The notes under the pieces are model-generated. The model worked only from the letters and a program-made list of their open reading frames with translations, was not told the DNA's origin and ran no database searches. Shown in pieces: positions 28,739-39,920 of a stretch of DNA of 64,000 nt. The stretch is from Pseudothioclava arenosa (GTDB lineage Bacteria > Pseudomonadota > Alphaproteobacteria > Rhodobacterales > Rhodobacteraceae). How positions within the stretch are numbered: the first letter of the stretch is position 1; every line of letters starts with the position of its first letter. The stretch lies in contig NZ_NTJD01000008.1 in assembly GCF_002358085.1 (NCBI RefSeq), positions 1-64,000 of the forward strand, given 5' to 3'. The translations under genes were made by a program, and so were the position numbers.

Positions 28739-29355
28739 AACTCGATGTGATCAAGCTCGACGCCGGCAAGGCCGGTTCGATCGATCTGGCCGATGACATC
28801 TTTGGTCTGGAGCCGCGCGCGGACATCCTGCACCGCGTCGTGCGCTGGCAGCGCGCGAAGGCGCAGGCTGGCACGCACTCGGTCCTGACCAAGTCGGAAG
28901 TCAGCTATTCGACCAAGAAGATCTATCGCCAGAAGGGCACCGGTGGCGCGCGTCACGGCTCCAAGAAGGCTCCGATCTTCCGTCACGGTGGCGTCTACAA
29001 GGGCCCGACCCCGCGGTCGCACGCCCATGACCTGCCCAAGAAGTTCCGCGCCCTCGGCCTGAAGCACGCTCTGTCGTCGAAAGCCAAGGCCGGTAACCTC
29101 GTGGTGCTGGACTCCGCCGAGATGGCCGAAGCCAAAACCGCCCAGCTCGCCAAGGCCGCCAAGGAACTCGGCTGGAAGCGCGTGCTGATCATCGACGGTG
29201 CCGCGGTGAACGAGAACTTCGCCAAGGCCGCGCGCAACATCGAAGGTATCGATGTGCTGCCGTCGATGGGCGCCAACGTCTATGATATCCTGCGTCGCGA
29301 CACGCTCGTGATCACGAAGGCGGGTATCGAAGCTCTGGAGGCTCGTCTGAAATGA
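28735..29355 (+). CDS. rplD: 50S ribosomal protein L4
   Basis: A 206-residue L4. The extended loop lining the exit tunnel ([15 protein letters not shown]) is intact. In E. coli L4 represses its own operon by attenuation and translation control; whether it acts on the rpsJ leader here is unknown. It overlaps rplC and rplW by 4 nt each, so the three are probably translationally coupled. Confidence 0.97.
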   Translation: MKLDVIKLDAGKAGSIDLADDIFGLEPRADILHRVVRWQRAKAQAGTHSVLTKSEVSYSTKKIYRQKGTGGARHGSKKAPIFRHGGVYKGPTPRSHAHDLPKKFRALGLKHALSSKAKAGNLVVLDSAEMAEAKTAQLAKAAKELGWKRVLIIDGAAVNENFAKAARNIEGIDVLPSMGANVYDILRRDTLVITKAGIEALEARLK

Positions 29356-29648
29356 GCGCGAAAGCTGAACATTACGACGTGATCGTGAAGCCCATCATCA
29401 CCGAGAAAGCCACCATGGCCTCGGAAAATGGTGCGGTCGTCTTCGAAGTGGCGAAAACCGCCTCGAAGCCGCAGATCAAGGAAGCTGTCGAAGCCCTCTT
29501 CGGCGTGAAGGTGAAAGCGGTCAACACCACGATCACCAAAGGCAAGACCAAGCGTTTCCGGGGCATGCTCGGCAAGCGTTCGGACGTCAAGAAAGCCTAT
29601 GTCACGCTGGAAGACGGAAACGCTATCGACGTTTCGACCGGCCTCTGA
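29352..29648 (+). CDS. rplW: 50S ribosomal protein L23
   Basis: A 98-residue L23 at the tunnel exit, the docking site for trigger factor and [17 protein letters not shown] and [16 protein letters not shown] are family blocks. It overlaps rplD by 4 nt. Unlike the tightly packed genes before it, it is followed by a 144-nt spacer with a hairpin before rplB. Confidence 0.97.
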   Translation: MSAKAEHYDVIVKPIITEKATMASENGAVVFEVAKTASKPQIKEAVEALFGVKVKAVNTTITKGKTKRFRGMLGKRSDVKKAYVTLEDGNAIDVSTGL

Positions 29649-29668
29649 TAGAAGCCGCACGAATCTCG

Positions 29669-29690
29669 CGGGTCCGAGCAATCGGGCCCG
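29669..29690 (+). terminator. GCAA-loop hairpin between rplW and rplB
   Basis: CGGGTCCGA pairs with TCGGGCCCG (one G-U pair) across a GCAA tetraloop, followed by TTGAGCTTTATCTTTT. It could be a terminator, an attenuator or a processing site inside the S10 unit. Confidence 0.5.
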
Positions 29691-29792
29691 TTGAGCTTTA
29701 TCTTTTCAGGCGACTGAAAATACGTGAGCGGGGAGCTACGGCGCCCCATACGAAACGGACCTTAAGGTTCAAAGCAACGGAAGACAGAGAGC

Positions 29793-30629
29793 ATGGCACT
29801 CAAGTCGTATAAACCGACGACGCCGGGCCAGCGTGGGCTGGTTCTGATCGACCGTTCGGAGCTTTGGAAAGGTCGCCCGGTCAAGGCCCTCGTTGAAGGC
29901 CTCACCAAGACCGGCGGCCGGAACAACACCGGGCGCGTCACGATGTGGCACAAAGGTGGTGGCGCGAAGCGTCTCTACCGTATCGTCGACTTCAAACGTC
30001 GCAAATTCGATGTTCCGGCCACCGTCGAGCGGATCGAATATGACCCCAACCGTACCGCTTTCATCGCACTGGTGAAATATGCGGACGGCGAACTGGCTTA
30101 CATCCTGGCCCCGCAGCGTCTTGCTGTCGGCGACACCGTGATCTCGGGCGCCAAGCAGGACATCAAGCCGGGCAACGCGATGCCCTTCTCGGGCATGCCG
30201 ATCGGTACCATCGTGCACAACGTGGAACTGAAGCCGGGCAAGGGCGGCCAGCTGGCCCGCGCCGCCGGCACCTACGCGCAATTCGTCGGCCGCGATGGCG
30301 GCTACGCGCAGATCCGCCTCTCGTCGGGCGAACTGCGTCTCGTGCGTCAGGAATGCATGGCCACCATCGGTGCCGTGTCGAACCCCGACAACTCGAACCA
30401 GAACCTCGGTAAAGCCGGTCGTAAGCGCCACATGGGCGTGCGTCCGACCGTCCGCGGCGTCGCGATGAACCCGATCGACCACCCGCATGGTGGTGGTGAA
30501 GGCCGGACCTCGGGTGGTCGTCACCCGGTTACCCCGTGGGGCAAGCCCACCAAAGGTAAGCGGACCCGCTCGAACAAGAACACGGACAAGTACATTCTCC
30601 GTTCGCGTCACGCTAAGAAGGGTCGTTAA
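29793..30629 (+). CDS. rplB: 50S ribosomal protein L2
   Basis: A 278-residue L2, needed for subunit joining and peptidyl transfer. The conserved [16 protein letters not shown] loop with the essential His is intact, as are [13 protein letters not shown] at the start and [12 protein letters not shown]. An ACGGAAGACAGAGAG segment precedes the ATG. rpsS follows after 3 nt. Confidence 0.97.
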   Translation: MALKSYKPTTPGQRGLVLIDRSELWKGRPVKALVEGLTKTGGRNNTGRVTMWHKGGGAKRLYRIVDFKRRKFDVPATVERIEYDPNRTAFIALVKYADGELAYILAPQRLAVGDTVISGAKQDIKPGNAMPFSGMPIGTIVHNVELKPGKGGQLARAAGTYAQFVGRDGGYAQIRLSSGELRLVRQECMATIGAVSNPDNSNQNLGKAGRKRHMGVRPTVRGVAMNPIDHPHGGGEGRTSGGRHPVTPWGKPTKGKRTRSNKNTDKYILRSRHAKKGR

Positions 30630-30632
30630 GAT

Positions 30633-30911
30633 ATGGCACGTTCTGTTTGGAAAGGCCCTTTCGTTGACGCCTATCTGCTGAAGAAAGCAGAGAAAGCGCG
30701 CGAGTCGGGCAAAGGCGAAGTGATCAAGATCTGGTCGCGTCGTTCCACCATCCTGCCGCAATTCGTGGGCCTCACCTTCGGGGTCTACAACGGTCAGAAA
30801 CACATCCCGGTGAACGTCACCGAAGAGATGATCGGTCAGAAGTTCGGTGAATACTCGCCGACCCGTACCTACTACGGGCACGCTGCCGACAAGAAAGCCA
30901 AGAGGAAGTAA
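30633..30911 (+). CDS. rpsS: 30S ribosomal protein S19
   Basis: A 92-residue S19 in the 30S head, near the A-site finger. [12 protein letters not shown] and [22 protein letters not shown] are diagnostic. An AAGGGTCGTTAAGAT segment precedes the ATG. rplV follows after 5 nt. Confidence 0.97.
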   Translation: MARSVWKGPFVDAYLLKKAEKARESGKGEVIKIWSRRSTILPQFVGLTFGVYNGQKHIPVNVTEEMIGQKFGEYSPTRTYYGHAADKKAKRK

Positions 30912-30916
30912 GAGCC

Positions 30917-31297
30917 ATGGGTAAGGAAAAGAATCCGCGCCGCGTGGCGGACAACGAAGCAATGGCGAAAACCCGCATGCTTCGCACCTCGCCGCAGAAA
31001 CTGAACCTCGTCGCCGCCCTGATCCGCGGCAAGAAGGTCGATAAGGCTCTGGCCGATCTGACCTTCTCGAAGAAGCGGATCTCGGATGACGTGAAGAAGT
31101 GCCTGCAGTCGGCGATCGCCAACGCCGAAAACAACCACGGCCTCGATGTCGACAGCCTCGTCGTCGCCGAAGCCTGGGTTGGCAAGAACCTGGTCATGAA
31201 GCGCGGTCGTCCGCGTGCGCGTGGCCGTTTCGGCAAGATCATGAAGCCGTTTTCGGAACTCACCATCAAGGTGCGTCAGATCGAGGAGCAAGCGTAA
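30917..31297 (+). CDS. rplV: 50S ribosomal protein L22
   Basis: A 126-residue L22. The beta-hairpin that reaches into the exit tunnel ([14 protein letters not shown]) matches the family. The stop overlaps the rpsC ATG by one base, which implies translational coupling. Confidence 0.97.
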   Translation: MGKEKNPRRVADNEAMAKTRMLRTSPQKLNLVAALIRGKKVDKALADLTFSKKRISDDVKKCLQSAIANAENNHGLDVDSLVVAEAWVGKNLVMKRGRPRARGRFGKIMKPFSELTIKVRQIEEQA

Positions 31298-32007
31298 TGG
31301 GTCAGAAGGTTAATCCGATCGGCATGCGCCTCCAGGTCAACCGCACCTGGGATAGCCGCTGGTACGCCGACAGCAAGGACTACGGTGATCTGCTGCTGGA
31401 AGACCTCCGCATGCGCGAGTTCATCCACGAAGAAGCCAAGCAGGCCGGTGTTGCCCGCGTGATCATCGAGCGCCCCCACAAGAAGTGCCGCGTGACCATT
31501 CACGCTGCTCGTCCGGGCGTGATCATCGGCAAGAAAGGCGCTGACATCGAAGCTCTGCGCAAGAAGCTGGCGAATTTCACCAAGTCGGAACTGCACCTCA
31601 ACATCGTTGAAGTCCGCAAGCCCGAACTGGACGCCCAGCTCGTCGCCGAGTCGATCTGCCAGCAGCTCGAGCGTCGTGTCTCGTTCCGCCGCGCCATGAA
31701 GCGCTCGGTGCAGAACGCGATGCGCATGGGTGCCCTTGGCATCCGTGTGAACGTGTCGGGTCGTCTGGGTGGCGCCGAGATCGCGCGTACCGAATGGTAC
31801 CGTGAAGGTCGCGTGCCGCTGCACACCCTGCGTGCCGACATCGACTACGCGCTGGCCGAAGCGTCGACCCCCTACGGGATCATCGGCGTGAAGACCTGGA
31901 TCTTCAAAGGCGAGATCATGGAACATGATCCGCAAGCCCGCGACCGTCGCATTGCCGAAGCCCAGGACGGGCCGGCTCCGCGCGGCCCGCGTCGCGACGC
32001 CCGCTGA
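31297..32007 (+). CDS. rpsC: 30S ribosomal protein S3
   Basis: A 236-residue S3 at the mRNA entry channel. The start [13 protein letters not shown], the KH-domain [14 protein letters not shown] loop (about residues 70-85) and the C-terminal domain ending RGPRRDAR are visible. The ATG at 31297 shares its A with the rplV stop; the longer upstream frame is an artefact of the overlap. Confidence 0.97.
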   Translation: MGQKVNPIGMRLQVNRTWDSRWYADSKDYGDLLLEDLRMREFIHEEAKQAGVARVIIERPHKKCRVTIHAARPGVIIGKKGADIEALRKKLANFTKSELHLNIVEVRKPELDAQLVAESICQQLERRVSFRRAMKRSVQNAMRMGALGIRVNVSGRLGGAEIARTEWYREGRVPLHTLRADIDYALAEASTPYGIIGVKTWIFKGEIMEHDPQARDRRIAEAQDGPAPRGPRRDAR

Positions 32008-32019
32008 GGAGTATGAGAG

Positions 32020-32433
32020 ATGCTGCAACCGAAACGGACGAAGTTCCGCAAACTGCACAAAGGCCGCATCCACGGTGAAGCCAAGGGCGGTTTCGACCTC
32101 AACTTCGGGTCCTTTGGCCTGAAGGCGGCCGAGCCCGAGCGCATCACCGCGCGTCAGATCGAAGCTGCGCGTCGTGCGATCACTCGCCACATGAAGCGTC
32201 AGGGCCGTGTCTGGATCCGGATTTTCCCGGATAACCCGGTCACCGCCAAGCCGACCGAAGTGCGGATGGGTAAAGGTAAGGGCTCGGTGGACCGCTGGAC
32301 CGCCAAGGTCAAGCCGGGCCGCGTGATGTTCGAGATCGACGGCGTGAACGAAACGATCGCCCGCGAAGCGCTGCGCCTCGGTGCCGCCAAGCTGCCGATC
32401 GGCACCCGCATCGTGGCCCGTCAGGACTGGTAA
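32020..32433 (+). CDS. rplP: 50S ribosomal protein L16
   Basis: A 137-residue L16, near the A-site tRNA elbow. [33 protein letters not shown] and [15 protein letters not shown] are family blocks. Here the unit ends in a terminator (32456-32480) instead of continuing straight into rpmC. Confidence 0.97.
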   Translation: MLQPKRTKFRKLHKGRIHGEAKGGFDLNFGSFGLKAAEPERITARQIEAARRAITRHMKRQGRVWIRIFPDNPVTAKPTEVRMGKGKGSVDRWTAKVKPGRVMFEIDGVNETIAREALRLGAAKLPIGTRIVARQDW

Positions 32434-32455
32434 GTCCGGACCGCGAAAGAAAACG

Positions 32456-32480
32456 AAAGCCCCGCTTCGGCGGGGCTTTT
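32456..32480 (+). terminator. Terminator between rplP and rpmC
   Basis: AAAGCCCCGC, loop TTCG, GCGGGGCTTTT. A strong hairpin with a T-run inside what is one operon in E. coli. Confidence 0.88.
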
Positions 32481-32520
32481 GCATTTCCGGGCAGGGCGGA
32501 CGGTTTCGCGGAAACAGGGG

Positions 32521-32549
32521 TTGCCCCATAGGGCGCTTTCCTGTAGGAC
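32521..32549 (+). promoter_or_regulatory. Putative promoter of the rpmC-rpsQ-spc unit
   Basis: TTGCCC (32521-32526), 17 bp, TAGGAC (32544-32549). It lies between the rplP terminator and rpmC, so the downstream genes probably form a separate unit. The leader contains a GGTCACC.../GGTGCC hairpin before the rpmC start. Confidence 0.5.
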
Positions 32550-32657
32550 GCGGCATCCGCCAGATCGGTTCCTCCGGGAATCGGTTGCGGGAGACATAAC
32601 CCACCAGAAACAGGGTCACCCTCCGGGGGCCCTCTGGTGCCAAGAAAGGACCATGGG

Positions 32658-32858
32658 ATGAACGCCCAAGAACTCAAGGCGAAAACGCCTGACGAGCTGC
32701 GTGAGCAACTCGTTGCGCTGAAAAAGGAAGCCTTCAACCTCCGCTTCCAGCAGGCCACCGGCCAACTCGAGAACACCGCCCGCATGCGCGCCGTCCGTCG
32801 TGACGTTGCCCGCATCAAGACGGTGCTGAACGCCAAAGCCGCCGAAGCTGCGAAATAA
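32658..32858 (+). CDS. rpmC: 50S ribosomal protein L29
   Basis: A 66-residue two-helix L29 at the tunnel exit. [21 protein letters not shown] and [17 protein letters not shown] are typical. I chose the ATG at 32658, which gives [13 protein letters not shown] lies upstream. Confidence 0.95.
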   Translation: MNAQELKAKTPDELREQLVALKKEAFNLRFQQATGQLENTARMRAVRRDVARIKTVLNAKAAEAAK

Positions 32859-32869
32859 GGAGACTTCCG

Positions 32870-33103
32870 ATGCCCAAACGTATCCTTCAAGGTGTCGTGA
32901 CCTCGGACAAGAACGATCAGACCGTGACCGTCCTCGTCGAGCGCCGCTTCAAGCACCCGCTGCTGCAGAAAACCGTCCGCAAGTCGAAGAAATATCGCGC
33001 GCACGACGCAGCCAACCAATTCAAGACCGGTGACACCGTTCGCATCGAAGAGTGCGCGCCGATCTCGAAGACCAAGCGCTGGAAGGTCGTCGTCGAGGCC
33101 TGA
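32870..33103 (+). CDS. rpsQ: 30S ribosomal protein S17
   Basis: A 77-residue OB-fold S17. [21 protein letters not shown] and the C-terminal [17 protein letters not shown] block are diagnostic. An AAGGAG ribosome-binding site precedes it. A 77-nt spacer with a TTTATCGAAACC stem region separates it from rplN. Confidence 0.96.
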   Translation: MPKRILQGVVTSDKNDQTVTVLVERRFKHPLLQKTVRKSKKYRAHDAANQFKTGDTVRIEECAPISKTKRWKVVVEA

Positions 33104-33180
33104 GTTCTCTCAGGTCCCGGCGATAAACTTTCAGTTTATCGAAACCCTGGGGGTCATCCCCAAAGGTCGGGAGTAACCAA

Positions 33181-33549
33181 ATGATCCAGATGCAGACCAA
33201 TCTGGATGTTGCTGACAACTCCGGCGCTCGCCGAGTTCAGTGCATCAAGGTCCTGGGTGGTTCGCACCGTCGCTATGCGTCGGTGGGCGACATCATTGTC
33301 GTGTCCGTCAAGGAAGCCATCCCGCGTGGTCGCGTGAAGAAAGGTGACGTCCGCAAGGCCGTCGTCGTGCGCACCGCCAAAGAAGTCCGTCGTGAAGATG
33401 GCACCGCCATCCGCTTCGACCGCAACGCCGCCGTCATCCTGAACAACCAGGGCGAACCGGTCGGCACCCGTATCTTCGGGCCGGTCGTGCGTGAGCTGCG
33501 CGCCAAGAACTTCATGAAGATCATCTCGCTCGCTCCGGAGGTGCTGTGA
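33181..33549 (+). CDS. rplN: 50S ribosomal protein L14
   Basis: A 122-residue L14, which contacts 16S rRNA in an intersubunit bridge. [18 protein letters not shown] is the family start. A CGGGAG ribosome-binding site is present. Its stop overlaps the rplX start. Confidence 0.97.
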   Translation: MIQMQTNLDVADNSGARRVQCIKVLGGSHRRYASVGDIIVVSVKEAIPRGRVKKGDVRKAVVVRTAKEVRREDGTAIRFDRNAAVILNNQGEPVGTRIFGPVVRELRAKNFMKIISLAPEVL

Positions 33550-33854
33550 TGGCTGCTAAGCTCCGCAAAGGCGACAAGGTCGTCGTGCTGGCCGGCAAGG
33601 ACAAAGGCAAACAGGGTGAAATCACCCAAGTGATGCCGCAAGCCGGTAAAGCGATCGTGGACGGCGTGAACACCGCCATCCGTCACCAGCGTCAAACCCA
33701 GACGTCGCAAGGCGGCCGCGTGGCGAAAGCCATGCCGATCGACCTGTCGAACCTGGCTCTGATCGACGCGAACGGCAAAGCGACCCGCGTTGGCTTCCGC
33801 ATGGAAGGCGACAAGAAGGTCCGTTTCGCCAAGTCCACCGGGGAGGCGATCTGA
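33549..33854 (+). CDS. rplX: 50S ribosomal protein L24
   Basis: A 101-residue KOW-domain L24, an assembly initiator. [21 protein letters not shown] is the KOW block. The ATG at 33549 shares one base with the rplN stop; a GTG three bases upstream (33546) is an alternative. Its stop overlaps the rplE start by one base. Confidence 0.95.
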   Translation: MAAKLRKGDKVVVLAGKDKGKQGEITQVMPQAGKAIVDGVNTAIRHQRQTQTSQGGRVAKAMPIDLSNLALIDANGKATRVGFRMEGDKKVRFAKSTGEAI

Positions 33855-34411
33855 TGCTGGATCAAGCGACCTACACCCCGCGTCTCAAGACGCTCTATGC
33901 CGGCACCATCCGCGCTGGCATGAAAGAAGAGTTCGGCTACAAGAACGACATGCAGATCCCGCGTCTGGACAAGATCGTCCTGAACATGGGCGTCGGCGAA
34001 GCCGTCAAGGACACCAAGAAAGTCAAGCAAGCCGCCGAAGAGCTGACGCTCATCGCCGGTCAGAAGGCTGTCACCACGAAAGCCAAGAAGTCGATCGCCG
34101 GCTTCCGCGTTCGTGAAGAGATGCCGCTGGGCTGCAAGGTGACCCTGCGTGGCGACCGGATGTATGAATTCCTCGATCGACTGATCAACATCGCCCTGCC
34201 GCGCGTGCGCGACTTCCGCGGTGTGAAGCCCTCGTTCGATGGCCGTGGCAACTTCGCGATGGGCCTGAAAGAGCACATCGTGTTCCCGGAAATCGACTTC
34301 GACAAGGTCGATGAAGTTCTGGGCATGGACATCATCATCTGCACCACCGCTTCGAATGACGCGGAAGCGAAGGCGCTGTTGAAGCATTTCAACATGCCGT
34401 TCAACGCCTGA
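33854..34411 (+). CDS. rplE: 50S ribosomal protein L5
   Basis: A 185-residue L5, which binds 5S rRNA and the P-site t[32 protein letters not shown] and the [13 protein letters not shown] block are present. It overlaps rplX by one base; rpsN follows after 19 nt. Confidence 0.97.
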   Translation: MLDQATYTPRLKTLYAGTIRAGMKEEFGYKNDMQIPRLDKIVLNMGVGEAVKDTKKVKQAAEELTLIAGQKAVTTKAKKSIAGFRVREEMPLGCKVTLRGDRMYEFLDRLINIALPRVRDFRGVKPSFDGRGNFAMGLKEHIVFPEIDFDKVDEVLGMDIIICTTASNDAEAKALLKHFNMPFNA

Positions 34412-34430
34412 TCGCGGGGAGAAGAGATTA

Positions 34431-34736
34431 ATGGCTAAGAAATCCATGGTTGCGCGCGAAGTTAAGCGCCAGCGTCTTGTGAACAAGTACGCCGGCAAGC
34501 GCGCCGAACTGAAGGCGATCATCGCCGATCAGGACCGCCCGATGGAAGAGCGCTTCAAGGCGTCTCTGAAACTGGCGGAACTGCCCCGCAACTCGTCGGC
34601 CGTGCGTCTGCACAACCGTTGCCAACTGACCGGCCGTCCCCACGCTTACTACCGTAAGCTCAAACTCTCGCGGATCATGCTGCGCGAACTGGCCTCCTAC
34701 GGCCAGATCCCCGGCATGGTGAAGTCGAGCTGGTAA
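34431..34736 (+). CDS. rpsN: 30S ribosomal protein S14, zinc-free form
   Basis: A 101-residue S14. The long form with a single Cys in [16 protein letters not shown] lacks the CXXC-X12-CXXC zinc ribbon of the short paralog. GGGGAGAAGAG lies upstream of the ATG. Confidence 0.96.
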   Translation: MAKKSMVAREVKRQRLVNKYAGKRAELKAIIADQDRPMEERFKASLKLAELPRNSSAVRLHNRCQLTGRPHAYYRKLKLSRIMLRELASYGQIPGMVKSSW

Positions 34737-34748
34737 GGGAGACCGGGA

Positions 34749-35147
34749 ATGTCTGTGAACGATCCTCTCGGCGATATGCTGACCCGCATCCGCAACGCGC
34801 AAATGCGCGGCAAATCCACCGTCCGTACGCCGGCTTCGAAGCTGCGCGCCTGGGTGCTGGATGTGCTTCAAGCGGAAGGTTACATCCGCGGCTACGAGCC
34901 CGCGACGGATGCCAAAGGCCATCCGGAGCTGGAAATCAGCCTCAAGTACTACGAAGGCACCCCCGTCATTCGTGAGCTGAAGCGCGTTTCGACCCCCGGT
35001 CGCCGCGTGTACATGGCCGCGAAAGACGTGCCCTCGGTCCGCCAGGGCCTGGGTGTGTCGATCATCTCCACGTCCAAGGGCGTGATGTCGGACGCGGCTG
35101 CACGCACTGCCAATGTTGGCGGTGAAGTGCTCTGCACCGTGTTCTAA
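34749..35147 (+). CDS. rpsH: 30S ribosomal protein S8
   Basis: A 132-residue S8. [19 protein letters not shown] and the C-terminal [13 protein letters not shown] block are diagnostic. In E. coli S8 represses the spc operon at the rplE start; no clear S8-site mimic was recognised before rplE here. An AAGGGAGACC ribosome-binding site is present. Confidence 0.97.
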   Translation: MSVNDPLGDMLTRIRNAQMRGKSTVRTPASKLRAWVLDVLQAEGYIRGYEPATDAKGHPELEISLKYYEGTPVIRELKRVSTPGRRVYMAAKDVPSVRQGLGVSIISTSKGVMSDAAARTANVGGEVLCTVF

Positions 35148-35157
35148 GGAGGTCCTG

Positions 35158-35691
35158 ATGTCTCGAATTGGTAAAAAACCGGTCGAGCTCCCCGGCGGCG
35201 TTTCGGCGCAGCTCTCGGGCCAGACCATCGAAGTGAAGGGCCCGAAAGGGACCCGCTCCTTCACCGCCACCGATGACGTGACCCTCGCGGTCGACGGCAA
35301 TGTGGTCACTGTGACGCCGCGCGGCACTTCGAAGCGCGCCCGTCAGCAGTGGGGCATGGCGCGTTCGATGATCGCGAACCTCGTCACCGGCGTCACCGCA
35401 GGCTTCAAGAAAGAGCTGGAGATCCAGGGTGTTGGTTACCGTGCCGCGATGCAGGGTAACGTGCTCAAGCTCTCGCTCGGTTACTCGCACGAGGTGAACT
35501 TCGAAGTTCCCGCGGGCGTGACCGTGGCGACCCCGAAGCAGACCGAAATCGTTGTGGAAGGCATCGACCAGCAGATCGTTGGTCAGGTTGCCGCGAATAT
35601 TCGCGAATGGCGTGCGCCGGAGCCCTACAAGGGCAAAGGTATCCGCTATAAGGGCGAGTATATCTTCCGCAAAGAAGGCAAGAAGAAGTAA
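35158..35691 (+). CDS. rplF: 50S ribosomal protein L6
   Basis: A 177-residue L6 near the sarcin-ricin loop. [15 protein letters not shown] and the C-terminal [16 protein letters not shown] block are intact. I chose the ATG at 35158, with AAGGAGG in front; an upstream open frame overlaps rpsH. Confidence 0.97.
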   Translation: MSRIGKKPVELPGGVSAQLSGQTIEVKGPKGTRSFTATDDVTLAVDGNVVTVTPRGTSKRARQQWGMARSMIANLVTGVTAGFKKELEIQGVGYRAAMQGNVLKLSLGYSHEVNFEVPAGVTVATPKQTEIVVEGIDQQIVGQVAANIREWRAPEPYKGKGIRYKGEYIFRKEGKKK

Positions 35692-35702
35692 GGGTGGCGA
35701 AA

Positions 35703-36062
35703 ATGGCGAACAACAAACGTCAACTGTTCCTCAAGCGCCGCCTGCGCGTGCGGAACAAGATCAAGGCCATGGCCAACGGGCGCGCGCGTCTGTCGGTGCA
35801 CCGTTCCTCGAAGAACATCAGCGTTCAGCTGATCGACGACGTGAACGGCGTGACCCTTGCCGCGGCTTCGAGCCTCGAAAAGGATCTCGGTGTGGTCGGC
35901 AAGAACAATGTCGAAGCGGCGGCGAAAGTCGGCGCGGCGATTGCCGAGCGTGCGAAAGCGGCTGGCGTCGAAGAGTGCTACTTCGACCGCGGTGGCTTCC
36001 TGTTCCACGGCAAGATCAAGGCTCTGGCCGATGCTGCCCGTGAAGGCGGCCTGAAGTTCTAA
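35703..36062 (+). CDS. rplR: 50S ribosomal protein L18
   Basis: A 119-residue L18 that binds 5S r[35 protein letters not shown] and the ending FYFDRGGF-like segment are typical. The ATG at 35703 has AAGGGTGG at good spacing; a GTG at 35694 is an alternative. Confidence 0.96.
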   Translation: MANNKRQLFLKRRLRVRNKIKAMANGRARLSVHRSSKNISVQLIDDVNGVTLAAASSLEKDLGVVGKNNVEAAAKVGAAIAERAKAAGVEECYFDRGGFLFHGKIKALADAAREGGLKF

Positions 36063-36174
36063 GCCAAAAGTGGGGGACGTTCGCGTCCCCCCGATGATCC
36101 GGGGGCGGCCCAGCGTCGCCCACCAGGATTGGATGACATGGCGTGAAAGCGCCCATTCACGAAAGGAATGCCTC

Positions 36175-36741
36175 ATGGCAGAACGTGAAAACCGTCGGGG
36201 CCGTCGCGAAGAGCGCGAAGAAACCCCGGAATTCGCCGATCGTCTGGTTGCGATCAACCGCGTGTCGAAAACCGTGAAGGGCGGTAAGCGCTTTGGCTTC
36301 GCCGCGCTCGTCGTCGTCGGTGACCAGCGTGGTCGCGTCGGCTTCGGCAAGGGTAAAGCGAAAGAAGTGCCGGAAGCGATCCGCAAGGCGACGGAGCAGG
36401 CCAAGCGCCAGCTCATCCGTGTGCCGCTGCGCGATGGCCGCACGCTGCACCACGACATCGAGGGCCGTCATGGCGCTGGTAAAGTCGTGATGCGCACCGC
36501 CCCGGAAGGGACCGGGATCATCGCCGGTGGTCCGATGCGCGCCGTGTTCGAGATGCTGGGCGTCAAAGACGTCGTCTCGAAGTCGATCGGTTCGCAGAAC
36601 CCCTACAACATGATCCGCGCCACGCTGAACGGCCTCCAGAAAGAAGCTTCGCCCCGCTCGGTGGCGGCGCGTCGCGGCAAGAAAGTTGCCGACATTCTGA
36701 AAAAGCCGGAAGCCGAAGCTGACGCTGCGGCTGAAGCCTGA
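36175..36741 (+). CDS. rpsE: 30S ribosomal protein S5
   Basis: A 188-residue S5, involved in mRNA unwinding and accuracy. [20 protein letters not shown] and the [15 protein letters not shown] block are present. I chose the ATG at 36175 ([15 protein letters not shown]), with GAAAGGAA upstream. A 112-nt spacer precedes it. Confidence 0.96.
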   Translation: MAERENRRGRREEREETPEFADRLVAINRVSKTVKGGKRFGFAALVVVGDQRGRVGFGKGKAKEVPEAIRKATEQAKRQLIRVPLRDGRTLHHDIEGRHGAGKVVMRTAPEGTGIIAGGPMRAVFEMLGVKDVVSKSIGSQNPYNMIRATLNGLQKEASPRSVAARRGKKVADILKKPEAEADAAAEA

Positions 36742-36753
36742 GGAGTTTGACCC

Positions 36754-36942
36754 ATGGCTAAAACCATCGTTGTGAAACAAATCGCTTCGGCGAGCCGCCG
36801 CCCGGCCATCCAGGCCGCGACCCTCAAAGGTCTGGGCCTCGGCAAGATCAACCGCACCCGCGAGCTCGAGGACACCCCCTCGGTCCGCGGCATGGTCAAC
36901 AAGATCCCGCATCTCGTGACCATCGTGGAAGAAAAAGGCTGA
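36754..36942 (+). CDS. rpmD: 50S ribosomal protein L30
   Basis: A 62-residue L30. [21 protein letters not shown] and [15 protein letters not shown] are diagnostic. The next spc gene, rplO, is not adjacent: a terminator and two non-ribosomal genes intervene. Confidence 0.96.
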   Translation: MAKTIVVKQIASASRRPAIQAATLKGLGLGKINRTRELEDTPSVRGMVNKIPHLVTIVEEKG

Positions 36943-36966
36943 GCTTTGCTCACCTGACACTCGAAG

Positions 36967-36995
36967 CGCCCCGGTCGAAAGGCCGGGGCGTTTTT
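36967..36995 (+). terminator. Terminator after rpmD
   Basis: CGCCCCGG, TCGAAAGG loop region, CCGGGGCG, TTTTT. It closes the first part of the spc unit. Confidence 0.88.
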
Positions 36996-37027
36996 CATGG
37001 GGCCCGGTGGCGCCCAAGGAGGTTCCG

Positions 37028-37360
37028 ATGGATATGAACGCGCAAAAGGCCGAGACGGCCGAGATTTTCCGCCAGATGGCGCAGATGGAGGACATGCCTG
37101 CCGAGGCCGCGGTGCATTTCCAGTTCGTGGCCGATGACCACTCGGCCGATTGGGATGCGTTCACGCAGGCCGCCGAGGGTTCGGGCTATGCGGTCGAATG
37201 GTATGAGGCCGATGACGAAGACGGCGAGCGCTATGTCGAGGCAACGTCACCGGTGATCGCGCTGACCCCCGAGGCGGTCTGGGCGCATGAGGAAAAGCTG
37301 ACACTGCTGGCCGCGATCCATGGTTTTGCGCCCGACGGGTGGTCATTCTTTACGGCTTGA
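37028..37360 (+). CDS. RraB-like ribonuclease E inhibitor
   Basis: A 110-residue acidic protein with the layout of RraB (regulator of RNase E activity B). VHFQFVADDHSADWDAF and SGYAVEWYEADDEDG are followed by a helical end, HEEKLTLLAAIHGFAPDGW. RraB binds the RNase E scaffold and modulates mRNA decay. The assignment rests on motif and size only. The ATG at 37028 has a perfect AAGGAGG. It lies after the rpmD terminator, between rpmD and rplO. Confidence 0.7.
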   Translation: MDMNAQKAETAEIFRQMAQMEDMPAEAAVHFQFVADDHSADWDAFTQAAEGSGYAVEWYEADDEDGERYVEATSPVIALTPEAVWAHEEKLTLLAAIHGFAPDGWSFFTA

Positions 37361-37439
37361 AACGTTGCTGTCTTTATGGGGAAGGTAAGTTCTGGTATCG
37401 AAAAGAGGTATTCATCTCTTTCCGCCTCAGGACATTTAA

Positions 37440-37799
37440 ATGAGAGTGTTCACTCCAGCAATTGCCTGTTTTGTATTGCTAGCGATGCCTTCTTTGGCGG
37501 GCGAATGCTCAAGTTATGAAGCATCGGTTGCCTCCCTCTGGCGCCGGGCTGAATCTTTTCAGCAGGGCGCTGCATTTCGTGAATTTGGGTTTTCGCCTGC
37601 CGGCCCGACAGATGGCTGGATTAATGAATTCAGAAGGTTGCGGGACTTTGAGGAGGAAGCTCGCGCCTTTTCCCAAAAGTACGGTTTCGCCGTTGCAGAC
37701 ATCTATATGGTTGCTGACAGCTATCGCACCGATGGCGTTCTGGACGCGTATTTCGCGGACCTTCGTAAGGAGTTCTTCCAGCTTGATACCTGTAAGTGA
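37440..37799 (+). CDS. Secreted small protein of unknown function
   Basis: A 119-residue protein with a signal peptide (RVFTPAIACFVLLAMPSLA, cleavage after about residue 20). The mature, mostly helical part ends in Cys118, and with Cys23 it could make one disulfide. No family was recognised. The gene and its flanks (about 37370-37900) are visibly AT-richer than the neighbours and use different codons, which suggests recent acquisition. The ribosome-binding site is weak (CAGGACA). It lies between the RraB-like gene and rplO. Confidence 0.6.
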   Translation: MRVFTPAIACFVLLAMPSLAGECSSYEASVASLWRRAESFQQGAAFREFGFSPAGPTDGWINEFRRLRDFEEEARAFSQKYGFAVADIYMVADSYRTDGVLDAYFADLRKEFFQLDTCK

Positions 37800-37950
37800 G
37801 GATGCACGATTGTCCGCGCAGAGTGCTTGAACGTTGGAGATTATCCAACTATACGCCCCCGGTGGCCGACCGTGGCCACAAGAATCAACAAGAAACGCCG
37901 TGTCTGCCCCGTTTTCGCTTCGGGGGTATTTCCGGCAAAGGAGAAGCGAC

Positions 37951-38421
37951 ATGAAACTGCATGAACTGCGCGACAACGAAGGCGCTGCCCGCAAGAAGAA
38001 ACGCGTTGCTCGCGGCCCGGGTTCGGGCAAGGGCAAGACCGCTGGCCGTGGTATCAAGGGCCAGAAATCGCGTTCGGGTGTGGCTCTGAACGGCTACGAA
38101 GGCGGCCAGATGCCGCTGTATCGCCGCCTGCCGAAGCGCGGCTTCACCAAGCCGAACGCCTCGAAATTCGCGGTGATCAACCTCGGCCTGATCGAGAAAT
38201 TCATCGAAGCCGGCAAGATCGACGCCAAGGCCGAGATCACCGAAGACGCGCTGGTCGCTTCGGGCCTCGTGCGCCGCAAGCTCGACGGCATCCGCGTTCT
38301 CGCCAAGGGTGAGATCAAGTCGGCTGTCACGCTGAACGTGACCGGCGCTTCGAAAGCGGCCATCGAGGCCGTCGAGAAAGCCGGCGGCAAGCTGACCGTG
38401 GCGACCGCTGCCGCTGAATAA
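37951..38421 (+). CDS. rplO: 50S ribosomal protein L15
   Basis: A 156-residue L15. [19 protein letters not shown] and the [18 protein letters not shown] block are diagnostic. AAAGGAG lies upstream. An AGCGGGC/GCCCGCT hairpin (38431-38448) and secY follow. Confidence 0.97.
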   Translation: MKLHELRDNEGAARKKKRVARGPGSGKGKTAGRGIKGQKSRSGVALNGYEGGQMPLYRRLPKRGFTKPNASKFAVINLGLIEKFIEAGKIDAKAEITEDALVASGLVRRKLDGIRVLAKGEIKSAVTLNVTGASKAAIEAVEKAGGKLTVATAAAE

Positions 38422-38430
38422 GCGGTTGTG

Positions 38431-38448
38431 AGCGGGCCTCGGCCCGCT
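38431..38448 (+). terminator. Hairpin between rplO and secY
   Basis: AGCGGGC, loop CTCG, GCCCGCT. There is no T-run, so it is probably a pause or processing hairpin. Confidence 0.4.
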
Positions 38449-38525
38449 TACATAGGCAACAGGTTTTCCAAGGCGCCGCCGACCGGGGAACGGTCCGGCG
38501 GCGCTCGCATGAAAGAGACGGGCAT

Positions 38526-39896
<1,371 letters not shown>

Positions 39897-39920
39897 TCTT
39901 CGCAAGACGGGAGTGAAATC

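Noticed and set aside
37509-38057. A minus-strand frame over the secreted-protein gene and rplO start
   Set aside because: It runs into the antisense of rplO and lacks a ribosome-binding site; the plus-strand gene with a signal peptide is better supported.
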